From: Turneriella sp942492915
Lineage (GTDB): Bacteria; Spirochaetota; Leptospiria; Turneriellales; Turneriellaceae
Length of the DNA: 64,000 nucleotides
Assembly (NCBI GenBank): GCA_942492915.1
Contig: OW818662.1
Span: 1,922,001 to 1,986,000 of the forward strand
Direction: 5' to 3'
Part shown: positions 1 through 8,640 of the stretch, piece after piece
Layout of the letters: each line of letters begins with the position of its first letter
Numbering within the stretch: position 1 is the first letter of the stretch
Made by a program: the position numbers and the translations under genes
Notes under the pieces: model-generated
The model's input: the letters and a program-made list of their open reading frames with translations, nothing else
Told to the model about the DNA's origin: nothing
The model's database searches: none

Positions 1-1041
1 AAACCACAACAACCGGTTTGCACTCGGCACATAGATCTGTCCCTTTAGGTTGGATGGATATTTTATACGCACCTTGGGCCACAGGTTCAACCGAATCGCT
101 TCAGCAATGAGAGTGAACGCCCCGCTAATGATAGCCTGCGAAGCGATCACAGTGGCAATGGTCGCTATCAGAATGCCAGCAGGCAAGAACCAGACCGGCA
201 TCAGCGAATAAAAAGGCGTCAGACCAGAAAGCGTGCGGCCGTTTACGTCAAGCGACTGGCCTGAAATCGACAGTAGAAACGCAGCCTGCCCTGAATAGTT
301 GAGCAGAAGCGCAATTTTGACAAACATCCAGCTCGAACGGATATTCTTCAGCCCGCAATGACCCAGGTCGGTGTAGAGTGCCTCGGCGCCGGTGGTGCAG
401 AGAAACACCGCACCGAGAATCCAATAACCCTGCGGATAATCGGCAAGCAAGTGATAGGCATACCACGGATTCATAGCCTTGAGCACGCCGGGGTTGTGAA
501 TCAACTGCGCAAGACCCAGCGCCGCGATCATGAAAAACCAGACAAGCATGATCGGACCGAACCAGCGACCGACTATATTCGTTCCGAATTGCTGAAAAAT
601 GAACAGGCCTGTTAAAATAACGACCACAATTTTGACTGTGGGAATTCCCGGCATCAGCGCTTCGAGGCCCTCAACTGCGGAAGACACAGAAATGGGCGGC
701 GTAATCATGCCGTCGGCGAGCAGCGCACACCCGCCGACGACGGCGGGCACAATGAGCCACGGGCTGCGTCGGCGCACCAAAGTGAAAAGAGAAAAGATGC
801 CACCCTCTCCATGGTTGTCTGCCCGCAGTGTTACCGTAACATATTTCAGGGTCGTAACGAGCGTGAGCGTCCAGAAAATACACGACAGTCCACCCAGAAT
901 AAGTTCTTCGCTGAGCACGCGTGTCCCGGCAATCGCCGAAAACACGTAAAGCGGCGAAGTGCCGATGTCGCCATAGATAATGCCAAGCGCGACAATCAGG
1001 CCAGCGAGGGAGATGCGATGGTGTGAACCTGAATGCTGCAT
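1..1041 (-). CDS. kup: Kup-family potassium transporter, second tandem copy (C-terminus cut by window edge)
   Basis: Inner-membrane K+ uptake permease. Reading from the ATG at 1041 there is no stop down to base 1, so about 347 residues of the N-terminal, membrane part are present and the rest lies outside the window. The Kup signature IYGDIGTSPLYV is near the N-terminus, followed by repeated hydrophobic segments and the conserved stretch FLCTTGAEALYTDLGHCG. It starts 6 bases after the stop of an almost parallel kup gene and follows that protein residue by residue with scattered substitutions, so the two are tandem paralogues, presumably co-transcribed. The start is supported by the alignment with the neighbour; no strong Shine-Dalgarno is visible. 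Confidence 0.93.
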   Translation of the reverse strand, partial: MQHSGSHHRISLAGLIVALGIIYGDIGTSPLYVFSAIAGTRVLSEELILGGLSCIFWTLTLVTTLKYVTVTLRADNHGEGGIFSLFTLVRRRSPWLIVPAVVGGCALLADGMITPPISVSSAVEGLEALMPGIPTVKIVVVILTGLFIFQQFGTNIVGRWFGPIMLVWFFMIAALGLAQLIHNPGVLKAMNPWYAYHLLADYPQGYWILGAVFLCTTGAEALYTDLGHCGLKNIRSSWMFVKIALLLNYSGQAAFLLSISGQSLDVNGRTLSGLTPFYSLMPVWFLPAGILIATIATVIASQAIISGAFTLIAEAIRLNLWPKVRIKYPSNLKGQIYVPSANRLLWF

Positions 1042-1047
1042 CTGATG

Positions 1048-3027
1048 TCAGGCCTGCGGTTTCTCTGACGAGAGTTGAATGTCGAGACTGAATTCACGCG
1101 GCTTCGAAACAATCAGCGGAACCCTTTCTACTTCCACAATTGAAGTATCGAGACCGAACGCCTTTTCTTCACCAGGGCACATCGCCTTCCACAGGCGGTG
1201 CAGTGAGGTTACAACTTTTTCATAAAAATTCAGCTCGTTGTCGTGTGTGAGCACCCGGTCGAGCACGACAAAACGAAAGTCGCCGATGATGTTCTTTTCG
1301 TGCAAAGACGCATAGCGACTGGTGATATCAACGATCCCTTTCTGTACAAGTTCGGTGACGACACGCCGAAAATACTGGTTGATGCGCGGTTCGACGCGAA
1401 AACCGAGTTTGAAATCGACGCGTATGACGTCATTCGGCACGAGCACATCGACGGTGCAAGCCCGCGTATACGGTTCATCGGTCACGTCGACGTGTACAAA
1501 CCAGTAGATATCCGCGCGCTTGGGCTGCTTGTAGAGCAGCGAATAGATCACTTTCCACTCAATTTCGTACTTATTATTCGCCGAGGTCATATAGACGAGA
1601 TTTGTCGCGTGCTTGCCGATCGAAGAGTCATGACTCAGGTCGTGCAGCGTATCGTAATATTCTTCAAGGCGCACAAATTCGACATAACGATTACGAATCT
1701 TGCGCGCCGCATACCATGACCAAATTACGACGAAGAAGCACAAACCCATAATGAGCGACACGTAGCCACCGTGAGCAAATTTATCGAGGTTAGCTACCAG
1801 AAACGTCAACTCAACGGAAAGAAAACCGGCCAGCATGGAGCTGACTAGCAACCAGCCATGGCCGCGCTGCCTCAGAAACACACCGAGCAGCATCGTCGTC
1901 ATCAGCATGTTGAACGTAATCGTCAGCCCGTAAGCCGCTTCCATATTTGCAGCGCGTTGAAAATAGAGTGTCACAAGTATGCAACCGAACCACAACAGTC
2001 GGTTTGCGCTCGGAACGTATATCTGCCCCTTCAGTATAGAAGGGTACTTAATCCTCACCTTGGGCCACAAATTCAGGCGAATCGCTTCAGCAATTAAGGT
2101 AAAAGCGCCACTGATAAGGGCTTGCGAAGCGATGATGGCTGCGATGGTAGCGATACCGATCCCGATCGGCAAAAACCAATGCGGCATCATTGAATAGAAC
2201 GGGGTTAGGCCAAGCCAGGTCTTTCCGTCAGCTGAAATTGTCTGGCCGGCGAGGTCGAGCAGCAAAGAACCTTGGCCAAAATAGTTCAGAAGCAGCGCCA
2301 CCTTAACAAACGCCCAGCTTACGCGTATGTTCTGGCGACCGCAATGCCCGAGGTCGGTATAGAGGGCTTCTGCGCCGGTAGTACAAAGAAAGACGGCACC
2401 CAAAATGAAGAACCCCTGCGGGTAATTCACCAAAAGGTTCCAGGCGTGGTAAGGGTTCATCGCGATCAGCACATGCGGATTGCGTGCAAGATGCCAGACA
2501 CCGAGAACCGCCAGCATGCCGAACCACACGAGCATGATCGGCCCGAAGAACCGGCCCACGACGTTGGTACCAAATTGCTGCACGAAAAAGAGCAACGTCA
2601 GAATAACGAGCACAATCTTCACGGTCGGGATTCCGGGAATCAAATAATCGAGACCCTCTATCGCCGAAGAGACCGAAATTGGCGGTGTGATCATACCGTC
2701 GGCGAGCAGCGCGCAGCCACCTATTACAGCGGGTATGAGCAGCCAGCGACCACGCCGGCGCACCAGTGTAAAAAGTGAAAAGATGCCGCCTTCGCCCTTG
2801 TTGTCGGCGCGCAATGTGACAATGACATACTTGATGGTCGTGAGCAGGGTCAGCGTCCAGAAAACGCAAGACAGACTGCCGAGCACAAGCTGTTCTGAAA
2901 CCTGGCGCCCGCTGAAGATTGCCGAAAGCACGTACAACGGAGAGGTGCCGATGTCGCCATAGATAATCCCGAGCGAGACCAGAAGTCCCGCTGCCGTGAC
3001 CTTGTGGTGTTTAACGCCCGCTTCCAC
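1048..3027 (-). CDS. kup: Kup-family potassium transporter, first tandem copy
   Basis: Predicted low-affinity K+:H+ symport permease of 659 residues, the usual Kup length. About twelve membrane segments fill residues 10-440 and a soluble C-terminal part of about 210 residues follows. Kup motifs IYGDIGTSPLYV and GAEALYTDLGHCG are intact. The start is GTG at 3027, which overlaps the end of the upstream thioredoxin-like gene by 17 bases; no later Met precedes the signature. The downstream neighbour is a second kup, so this strain carries a duplicated transporter at the tail of the aroA-cmk/rpsA/gldFG gene run. Confidence 0.95.
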   Translation of the reverse strand: MEAGVKHHKVTAAGLLVSLGIIYGDIGTSPLYVLSAIFSGRQVSEQLVLGSLSCVFWTLTLLTTIKYVIVTLRADNKGEGGIFSLFTLVRRRGRWLLIPAVIGGCALLADGMITPPISVSSAIEGLDYLIPGIPTVKIVLVILTLLFFVQQFGTNVVGRFFGPIMLVWFGMLAVLGVWHLARNPHVLIAMNPYHAWNLLVNYPQGFFILGAVFLCTTGAEALYTDLGHCGRQNIRVSWAFVKVALLLNYFGQGSLLLDLAGQTISADGKTWLGLTPFYSMMPHWFLPIGIGIATIAAIIASQALISGAFTLIAEAIRLNLWPKVRIKYPSILKGQIYVPSANRLLWFGCILVTLYFQRAANMEAAYGLTITFNMLMTTMLLGVFLRQRGHGWLLVSSMLAGFLSVELTFLVANLDKFAHGGYVSLIMGLCFFVVIWSWYAARKIRNRYVEFVRLEEYYDTLHDLSHDSSIGKHATNLVYMTSANNKYEIEWKVIYSLLYKQPKRADIYWFVHVDVTDEPYTRACTVDVLVPNDVIRVDFKLGFRVEPRINQYFRRVVTELVQKGIVDITSRYASLHEKNIIGDFRFVVLDRVLTHDNELNFYEKVVTSLHRLWKAMCPGEEKAFGLDTSIVEVERVPLIVSKPREFSLDIQLSSEKPQA

Positions 3028-3571
3028 TGGTTACCTTTTCGAGCTCTTCGAGCGTGATTTCACTGATATATTTACGCACCAGCTGCCAGCGCGCCCCCGC
3101 ACGTTTGAAGACGAAGGTCTCTGGAAATCCCGTAATGCGCCAGGCTTTCAGCACAGCGGCATCGGCAATATATTGCGGATAGTCAATTGAGAACTTCGTC
3201 GCAAACTGCTGCAGTTCGCGCACTATTTCGTCGCGCGAAATGGCTGTTTTGGTTGTCACGCCGTCCTCACCAATCGCGCGCAGCGACGAACCGATCGCTA
3301 CGAAACGTATCGCCGCATCTGCCCTGTGGCGTGCAGCGAATGCCTTGAGCGCAGGAACTTCTTTTTCACAGGGAGGACAATCAGGTGCGTAGAAATTCGC
3401 GACCACGAACTGTGCTGCGCCCGGTACAGCGTGCAGAGAAAACTCAGCACCCTGCCCCAACGCGGCAAAAGACAACGACTGGTCGACAAAAGTTTCTTTT
3501 CGACCGCAGCCGATACCCAAGGCCAGAACGAAAACCGCGACAATCAATATGCGGTATGAGTTGCGCATCAA
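3011..3571 (-). CDS. Thioredoxin-like (TlpA/ResA type) lipoprotein
   Basis: Short secreted redox protein of 186 residues. The N-terminus MMRNSYRILIVAVF leads into a lipobox LGIGC (Cys22), so it is probably lipid-anchored in the periplasm or outer membrane. The thioredoxin-type active site is PDCPPCEK with Cys65 and Cys68, preceded by the strand FVVANFYA, as in TlpA/ResA proteins, and a cis-Pro region ITGFPETFVF lies further on. It would reduce or exchange disulfides outside the cytoplasm; the substrate is unknown. Its start overlaps the upstream SDR stop (ATGA) and its end overlaps the kup start, which argues for translational coupling. Confidence 0.85.
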   Translation of the reverse strand: MMRNSYRILIVAVFVLALGIGCGRKETFVDQSLSFAALGQGAEFSLHAVPGAAQFVVANFYAPDCPPCEKEVPALKAFAARHRADAAIRFVAIGSSLRAIGEDGVTTKTAISRDEIVRELQQFATKFSIDYPQYIADAAVLKAWRITGFPETFVFKRAGARWQLVRKYISEITLEELEKVTSGSGR

Positions 3572-4371
3572 GTCACCTTCGCCTTGCGTATCACGCGTGC
3601 GAAAAGTGCCGGGGCAAAACGACTCAAATATACGGCAAATTTCTCTTTATTACCCGTCACGTAGACCTCGCTTTTCCCGCGCAAGATTCCATCGAGGCTG
3701 CGGCGCGCGCATTCTTCGGCGCTGATACCCACAGATTGTCCGGCATCCATCGTACCCTGCTTTTTGCCGTTCCCGATACGCGCGTTCAGAGACACATTTG
3801 TCTTTACGAAACCGGGAAGAACAACCGACACCTGAATATTTTCTTTATGATTTTCAGCCCGCAGGCCTTCGTAGAATCCGCTAAGGGCGAACTTGCTGGC
3901 CGAATAACCCGTGCGATACGGCGTGCCGAATTTCCCGGCGACGCTTGAGACTGTTGCAATAACTCCCGATTTTCTGCTACGCATCGCCGGCAGAACGGCA
4001 AGCGTGAGGGCGATGTTGCCAAAATAGTTTACTGCCATGATCTCTTCGTAAACTTTCATATTTGTTTCGTGCGCGAGTGAACGCTGGCTGATACCGCCAT
4101 TATTGATCAGAATATCGACAGAGCCAAACTTTTTGAGAACAGCTTTCACAGCCGCGTCAAACCTTGCATAGCGACTCAAGTCAAGGGGGATTATCAGCGA
4201 ATTCGTACCATTGAGCCCGAATTCAGCCTGTATCTTTTTGAGCGCGGCCGTATTGCGCGCTGACATGACAACATTGGCTCCGCGCTTGGCGGCTTCTGCC
4301 ACCAGAGCTTTACCTATCCCCGAACTTGCTCCCGTTATCCAGACCGTCTTTTGAGCAAGTTGTGCAGTCAT
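3568..4371 (-). CDS. Short-chain dehydrogenase/reductase
   Basis: NAD(P)-dependent oxidoreductase of 267 residues with classical SDR features: cofactor motif TGASSGIG at 14-21, an NNGG motif at 90-93, catalytic Ser at about 142 and the YxxxK pair as Tyr156/Lys160 in GYSASK. The C-terminal end is basic (FARVIRKAKVT). The substrate cannot be told from sequence. Arg38 and Asn40 after the second strand (SARN) suggest NADP(H). It lies immediately after gldG with no gap and overlaps the downstream lipoprotein by 4 bases. Confidence 0.88.
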   Translation of the reverse strand: MTAQLAQKTVWITGASSGIGKALVAEAAKRGANVVMSARNTAALKKIQAEFGLNGTNSLIIPLDLSRYARFDAAVKAVLKKFGSVDILINNGGISQRSLAHETNMKVYEEIMAVNYFGNIALTLAVLPAMRSRKSGVIATVSSVAGKFGTPYRTGYSASKFALSGFYEGLRAENHKENIQVSVVLPGFVKTNVSLNARIGNGKKQGTMDAGQSVGISAEECARRSLDGILRGKSEVYVTGNKEKFAVYLSRFAPALFARVIRKAKVT

Positions 4372-6195
4372 TTATGCTTCCCGATTTTCTGTCATTCGAC
4401 GGCGCTTGGCGCGCACGACGAGGTATCCCGCAAACAGTATAATGCCTGGAAATATATAAAGAAACAAATGAAAGATAATCACGTCTTTGGTTCCCGCGAG
4501 TTTGACCTTTTCGTCGTCGTATTTGCCTGCGACGATGCCGGTTAGCTTTTCGTCTTCAGCCAGCCAGGCAATCGAGCGCATCGCCAGCTCTTTGTTCTGC
4601 TGCATGTCGATGTAACGGTTCACCATAAAATCTGAGTCAGTGAGAAACAAGAGTCGGCCCGAATTCTTCTTTGACTTTGCTGCAAGTCCGATTTTGAAAG
4701 AAGCCAGAGGCTCTTTTTTGTCGTCGCGCATTCCGTTTCTGATAGTGTCGATCCAGCTTGTAAAATGGCTCAGCACAAAATAATTCACGTCGTAATCGGG
4801 GTTGGTCTCGGCTGTTGTCTCAAAATAACCCGCGCCCGGAAAAATCGTCAATTTACGCTCTTCGGGACGTTTCACGAACGGCGCGGTGATCGCATGTTCT
4901 GAGTAGTTTGCCGATTGAAGTGTTGTTTTGCCCGGTGGCAGCGCATAGTCACTGTGCAATCTTTCTTTTATCAGCTTTATCTTCAAGCCTGATAGCAGAA
5001 AACTGAAATCCGCCGCCGATTCAGGGTCGACCGCCACGAAGATCTTTCCGCCGTCATCGAAGTATTGCTTAAGCCGATTTTTTTCAGCCAGCGTGAAATC
5101 GCGTCTCGGGCCGATGATCAGCACCGCATCGGCGTCGGGCATTTTGCCAGGAAAACCTTCTTGCGGAGTCAGTTGTTTCATGTGGTGGCGCAGCGCCCGC
5201 AAATTCTCATCGAGTATTCCGATGGTATCGTCACCAAATGGGCCCGAAACTGATTTTTCTTCGTGTCCCTGACTGTAGTATATGTTCTTCTTCTTGCCGC
5301 TGATCTGGAGAATATTACTGATTAGCTCGCGTTCAAGTCGCTTGATCGAATCTTCATCGGGTATCTCAAAGCGCGTCGTGCGTAACGCGGCCGCTTGTTT
5401 GGTAACGGGGGCTGCTGCGGTTTGTGCTTCGGCGGCTTCGACCAGAATTGTGCCGATACGATCGACTTTTTTCTCATCGGCGAGATTTTTCTCGCGCAGC
5501 GGATCTATGAAACTGTAAGTTATTTTACCATTTGCTGAAGACGCATCGCGCAAAATCAATTCGACGTCGCGGTACATTTCACTGAAGAACGGAAAGAAGG
5601 CTGTGATTTTGATCTCGCCTTCAACGCCGCGCAAGAGCTCACGACTTTCATGAGACAGGGAAAACTTGCGCATCAGTGTCATGTCTACTGCAGCCGGGCG
5701 AATATGCGCCCAATAATTGAGGGCGACGAGCAGCACCAGCAGGCCAGCCCCTGTCAAGAGTGCACCCATCGCGCCCTTCGCGTCAGAGCGCACCGCGCTA
5801 GCCAGCACAAGTGTGCCGAGCACGATCGCAAAACCGCTGAAATAGAAGATCTGTATGACCTGGCGCAACCTCTCAGAGAGCGTACCCGGTGATTCGCCGA
5901 CAATTCTGGACCAGAGCGCATCGGTAGACAAGAAGTAGAACGCAAGTGAGGCAAGCATCAGCCAATACGCGAGTTGCAGCAGGCGAAACGCTCCTGTTTT
6001 TTGCTGGGCGCCAGTAAACGACGTATACAGCAAAACACCGCAAGCAACATAGAGCAGCGTCGCAAAGAACAAGAGCATCATATGCGCAAAAGACTTCGAA
6101 GGTATGCCCGAGGCCACATAAAAGATGAGCAACACCGCGAGCAGCAGGCTGCTCAGGTTCTGTCGGCAGGTTTGAATGATTCTTGTAACGTTCAT
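4372..6195 (-). CDS. GldG-like ABC transporter auxiliary membrane protein
   Basis: About 607 residues. N-terminal membrane segments (roughly residues 15-200) precede a large extracytoplasmic domain of the GldG/ABC_transp_aux type, which has the family hallmark of a gasdermin-like or DUF-type soluble domain with YYSQGHEEKSV and VLIIGPRRDF; a single C-terminal helix (VIIFHLFLYIFPGIILFAGY) ends in basic residues. The frame is open up to 6237, but ATG 6195 directly after the gldF stop is preferred because it gives a compact junction and a normal N-terminus. With the GldF-like permease just upstream it should form part of an ABC-type complex; such pairs are best known from gliding Bacteroidetes but occur widely. 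No ATPase gene is adjacent. Confidence 0.8.
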   Translation of the reverse strand: MNVTRIIQTCRQNLSSLLLAVLLIFYVASGIPSKSFAHMMLLFFATLLYVACGVLLYTSFTGAQQKTGAFRLLQLAYWLMLASLAFYFLSTDALWSRIVGESPGTLSERLRQVIQIFYFSGFAIVLGTLVLASAVRSDAKGAMGALLTGAGLLVLLVALNYWAHIRPAAVDMTLMRKFSLSHESRELLRGVEGEIKITAFFPFFSEMYRDVELILRDASSANGKITYSFIDPLREKNLADEKKVDRIGTILVEAAEAQTAAAPVTKQAAALRTTRFEIPDEDSIKRLERELISNILQISGKKKNIYYSQGHEEKSVSGPFGDDTIGILDENLRALRHHMKQLTPQEGFPGKMPDADAVLIIGPRRDFTLAEKNRLKQYFDDGGKIFVAVDPESAADFSFLLSGLKIKLIKERLHSDYALPPGKTTLQSANYSEHAITAPFVKRPEERKLTIFPGAGYFETTAETNPDYDVNYFVLSHFTSWIDTIRNGMRDDKKEPLASFKIGLAAKSKKNSGRLLFLTDSDFMVNRYIDMQQNKELAMRSIAWLAEDEKLTGIVAGKYDDEKVKLAGTKDVIIFHLFLYIFPGIILFAGYLVVRAKRRRMTENREA

Positions 6196-6196
6196 G

Positions 6197-6928
6197 TCAG
6201 CGCCAGCGGCGCGACGACAGCGCCATAGAAGCGGCATAGAGGTAAAGGAGTATTACGCTCAGATAAAAAGTCACATGTTTCACCGAAACGACTCCCTTTT
6301 CAAAATCCATGAAGTGCACATAAAAGCTCAATTCACGCAGCACGCTTTTCAGAGGCTGGTCGATAAACGGGGAAAAAAAGCCGAGCAGCAGAAAAAACAC
6401 CAGATTTGCCGCGGTCATCAGAGCAGCGAGCAACTGAGTTTTGGTGAGCGATGAATAGAACGTGCCCATAGCTGCGGTGGCAGCGCCGATGAGCAGCACG
6501 CCGATAAATCCGGATACCAGATGGCCCAGATTGCTGCCACCGTAGATAACAACCAGAAGGGGAATCGGCAAAGTCACTGCCGACTGGATGACTAAGAACA
6601 GCAGCGCCGAGCTGAATTTTCCGAGTACCAGCTGCGCTTCGCTTACGGGCGAGGTAAACAGCAGTTCGATCGTGCCGTTCATTTTTTCTTCGGCAATGAG
6701 CCGCATCGAGATCAGAACACCCGTGATCATGGTCGTGCCCGACAGCATGTAGAAGATGCGCTGCAGGGCGAGCGACGACGTGCTCTCATGGCGAATGTAA
6801 GCATAGCCCCACAAGAACGCGAGACTGAATGAAATACTCAGAATGAAATACGCAAGCGCCGATTGAAAGTAGCTTTTGAGCTCGCGCAGGCAAATCTGCC
6901 AGACGACCGTCAAAGGGTTACGTTTCAC
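6197..6928 (-). CDS. GldF-like ABC-2 type permease
   Basis: Membrane protein of 243 residues with about six hydrophobic helices, an N-terminal cytoplasmic stretch (MKRNPLTVVWQICLRELKSYF) typical of ABC-2 permeases, and the conserved EEKMNGTIELLFTSPVSE loop found in GldF/NosY-like permeases. It overlaps the rpsA stop by 4 bases and is followed directly by the GldG-like gene. Function is inferred as export or membrane remodelling by an ABC complex. The nucleotide-binding subunit that normally accompanies it (GldA) is not in this gene run, so it must be elsewhere or shared. Confidence 0.82.
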   Translation of the reverse strand: MKRNPLTVVWQICLRELKSYFQSALAYFILSISFSLAFLWGYAYIRHESTSSLALQRIFYMLSGTTMITGVLISMRLIAEEKMNGTIELLFTSPVSEAQLVLGKFSSALLFLVIQSAVTLPIPLLVVIYGGSNLGHLVSGFIGVLLIGAATAAMGTFYSSLTKTQLLAALMTAANLVFFLLLGFFSPFIDQPLKSVLRELSFYVHFMDFEKGVVSVKHVTFYLSVILLYLYAASMALSSRRWR

Positions 6929-8628
6929 GACACGAGCGTTTTCAGGTTTGCGAAGGGGCTGGTCGTCTCGCTCTTGTTTGTATTCTCTTTCTCGAGATAC
7001 TGGCGCATCTCGATCTTTTCGAGGGCGTACGTCACGTCTTTGAGAGACAGTGAAATTTTGCGGCTTTCAGGATCGATGCTCTTGATGACGGCTTTTACCG
7101 GCTGACCCTTCGTGAATGTCTTCTTGTAATTCGTCAGCTGTTCTTTTTCCATCGTAGAAAGGTGGGCGAGGCCTTCGTAACCTTCGTCAAATTTGATAAA
7201 GAGACCAAAATCCACGATGCCTGAAACAGTGCCTTCGATCACGGTGCCGCGCGGATATTTGTCGCGCAGTTTCTTGAAAGGATTCGGCAGCGTATGGCGG
7301 ATAGAGCACTGAACTTTACGGTCTTCAGAATTGATTTCAATAACTTTGAATTCAATTTCGTCGCCAATCTTGTAAGTCCTTTTCGGGTCTGGAGCGGGTT
7401 CAGTCCAGCCGATGTCTTCTTTCTTGATGAGACCGTCGATGCTGTCGGTAATCGCGACAAAAATTCCTGTGTTGGTCAGGCCACGAATCTTGCCCTTCAT
7501 AGTTTCGCCGATCTTAATTTCGGTGCGAATGGTATCCCATGGGTTGGCGTGCAACTGTCTGAGACCGAGAGAAATGCGCTTATCGTCTTTGTTGATACCG
7601 ATGATCTTGGTTTCGATCTCTTGACCAACCTTCAGAATCTCATTTGCGTGGTTCACCTTGCGGGTCCAGCTCATTTCAGTGACGTGCAACAGGCCTTCGA
7701 GGCCCTGCCCCAATTCGACGAACGCTCCGTAGTTTGCTACAAAAGAAACCGTACCAGTGACCTTGTCGCCTACTTTGAAGCGTGTGAGCACCGTCGACCA
7801 TGGATCGTCGGTCAATTGTTTGAGGCCGAGCGAAAGGCGGTTGTTCTCGGGCTCAATCTCGAGCACGCGCACAGTCACTTCTGCACCGATCTCGAGTTTG
7901 TCTTTCGCCTGGTCTGCTTTGCGCTCCCACGTCATGTTACTGCGATGCAGAAAACCTTCGATGCCTTGAACGTTGATGAAAACGCCTGAGTTGGTGTGTT
8001 TCGTGACAATACCCTGCACGCTGTCGCCGATCTGTAGCTTGTTGCCGATGTCTTTCCAGACGGTTGCATTCTGTTCGTCTTGAAAGATTTTTCGCGAAAC
8101 GGTGCCCGATTTGCGGCGATCATTGAGTTCTGTAATCTTGACGAGGTATGTCTGGCCGATGATGCTGACCTTTTTCGCGCCGCGATCACGTGGCCCAAGC
8201 AGACCCACTGCAGTGTGAGGCAGAAACATGAATACGCCTTCGACGTTGACCATGTAACCGTCGCGCATCGAGCGCTTGACCAAAGCGTTGACGGGTACTT
8301 GCTTCTCAAAAGCCTCTTTGACAATTTCCCAGCCCTTACGCAGTTCGAGTTCGCGCTTTGACAGTAGTACAAGACCGGTGTCGCGATCATAAGAACGAAC
8401 GAGCGCCTCGACGGTTTCGCCTATCGCCGGCTCTGTGTCAAATTCGCGAATGCCGATGCGGCCTTCTGATTTGCCGCCCATGTCGATGATCGCAAACTCA
8501 GGAGTAATGCTGACGATTTTGCCGGTGACTTCTGCGCCTGACCGAATATCTGCCACTTCTGTGTCAGTCTTGAAAACGTCTGCCATTGAGACGTTGCTGT
8601 CTTGGAAAAGAACCTTACGCGTTGCCAT
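6925..8628 (-). CDS. rpsA: 30S ribosomal protein S1
   Basis: 567 residues made of six S1/OB repeats, about 75-85 residues each, seen from recurring patterns such as GKIVSITPEFAIIDMGGKSE, GVFINVQGIEGFLHRSNMTW and GAFVELGQGLEGLLHVTEMSW. Length and repeat number match full-length bacterial S1, which recruits mRNA to the 30S subunit. The start ATG at 8628 is preceded by AAGGTGG (positions 8635-8641), a good Shine-Dalgarno. It lies 12 bases after aroA-cmk, the same cmk-rpsA order found in many bacteria. Confidence 0.97.
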   Translation of the reverse strand: MATRKVLFQDSNVSMADVFKTDTEVADIRSGAEVTGKIVSITPEFAIIDMGGKSEGRIGIREFDTEPAIGETVEALVRSYDRDTGLVLLSKRELELRKGWEIVKEAFEKQVPVNALVKRSMRDGYMVNVEGVFMFLPHTAVGLLGPRDRGAKKVSIIGQTYLVKITELNDRRKSGTVSRKIFQDEQNATVWKDIGNKLQIGDSVQGIVTKHTNSGVFINVQGIEGFLHRSNMTWERKADQAKDKLEIGAEVTVRVLEIEPENNRLSLGLKQLTDDPWSTVLTRFKVGDKVTGTVSFVANYGAFVELGQGLEGLLHVTEMSWTRKVNHANEILKVGQEIETKIIGINKDDKRISLGLRQLHANPWDTIRTEIKIGETMKGKIRGLTNTGIFVAITDSIDGLIKKEDIGWTEPAPDPKRTYKIGDEIEFKVIEINSEDRKVQCSIRHTLPNPFKKLRDKYPRGTVIEGTVSGIVDFGLFIKFDEGYEGLAHLSTMEKEQLTNYKKTFTKGQPVKAVIKSIDPESRKISLSLKDVTYALEKIEMRQYLEKENTNKSETTSPFANLKTLVS

Positions 8629-8640
8629 GGAAAACCACCT

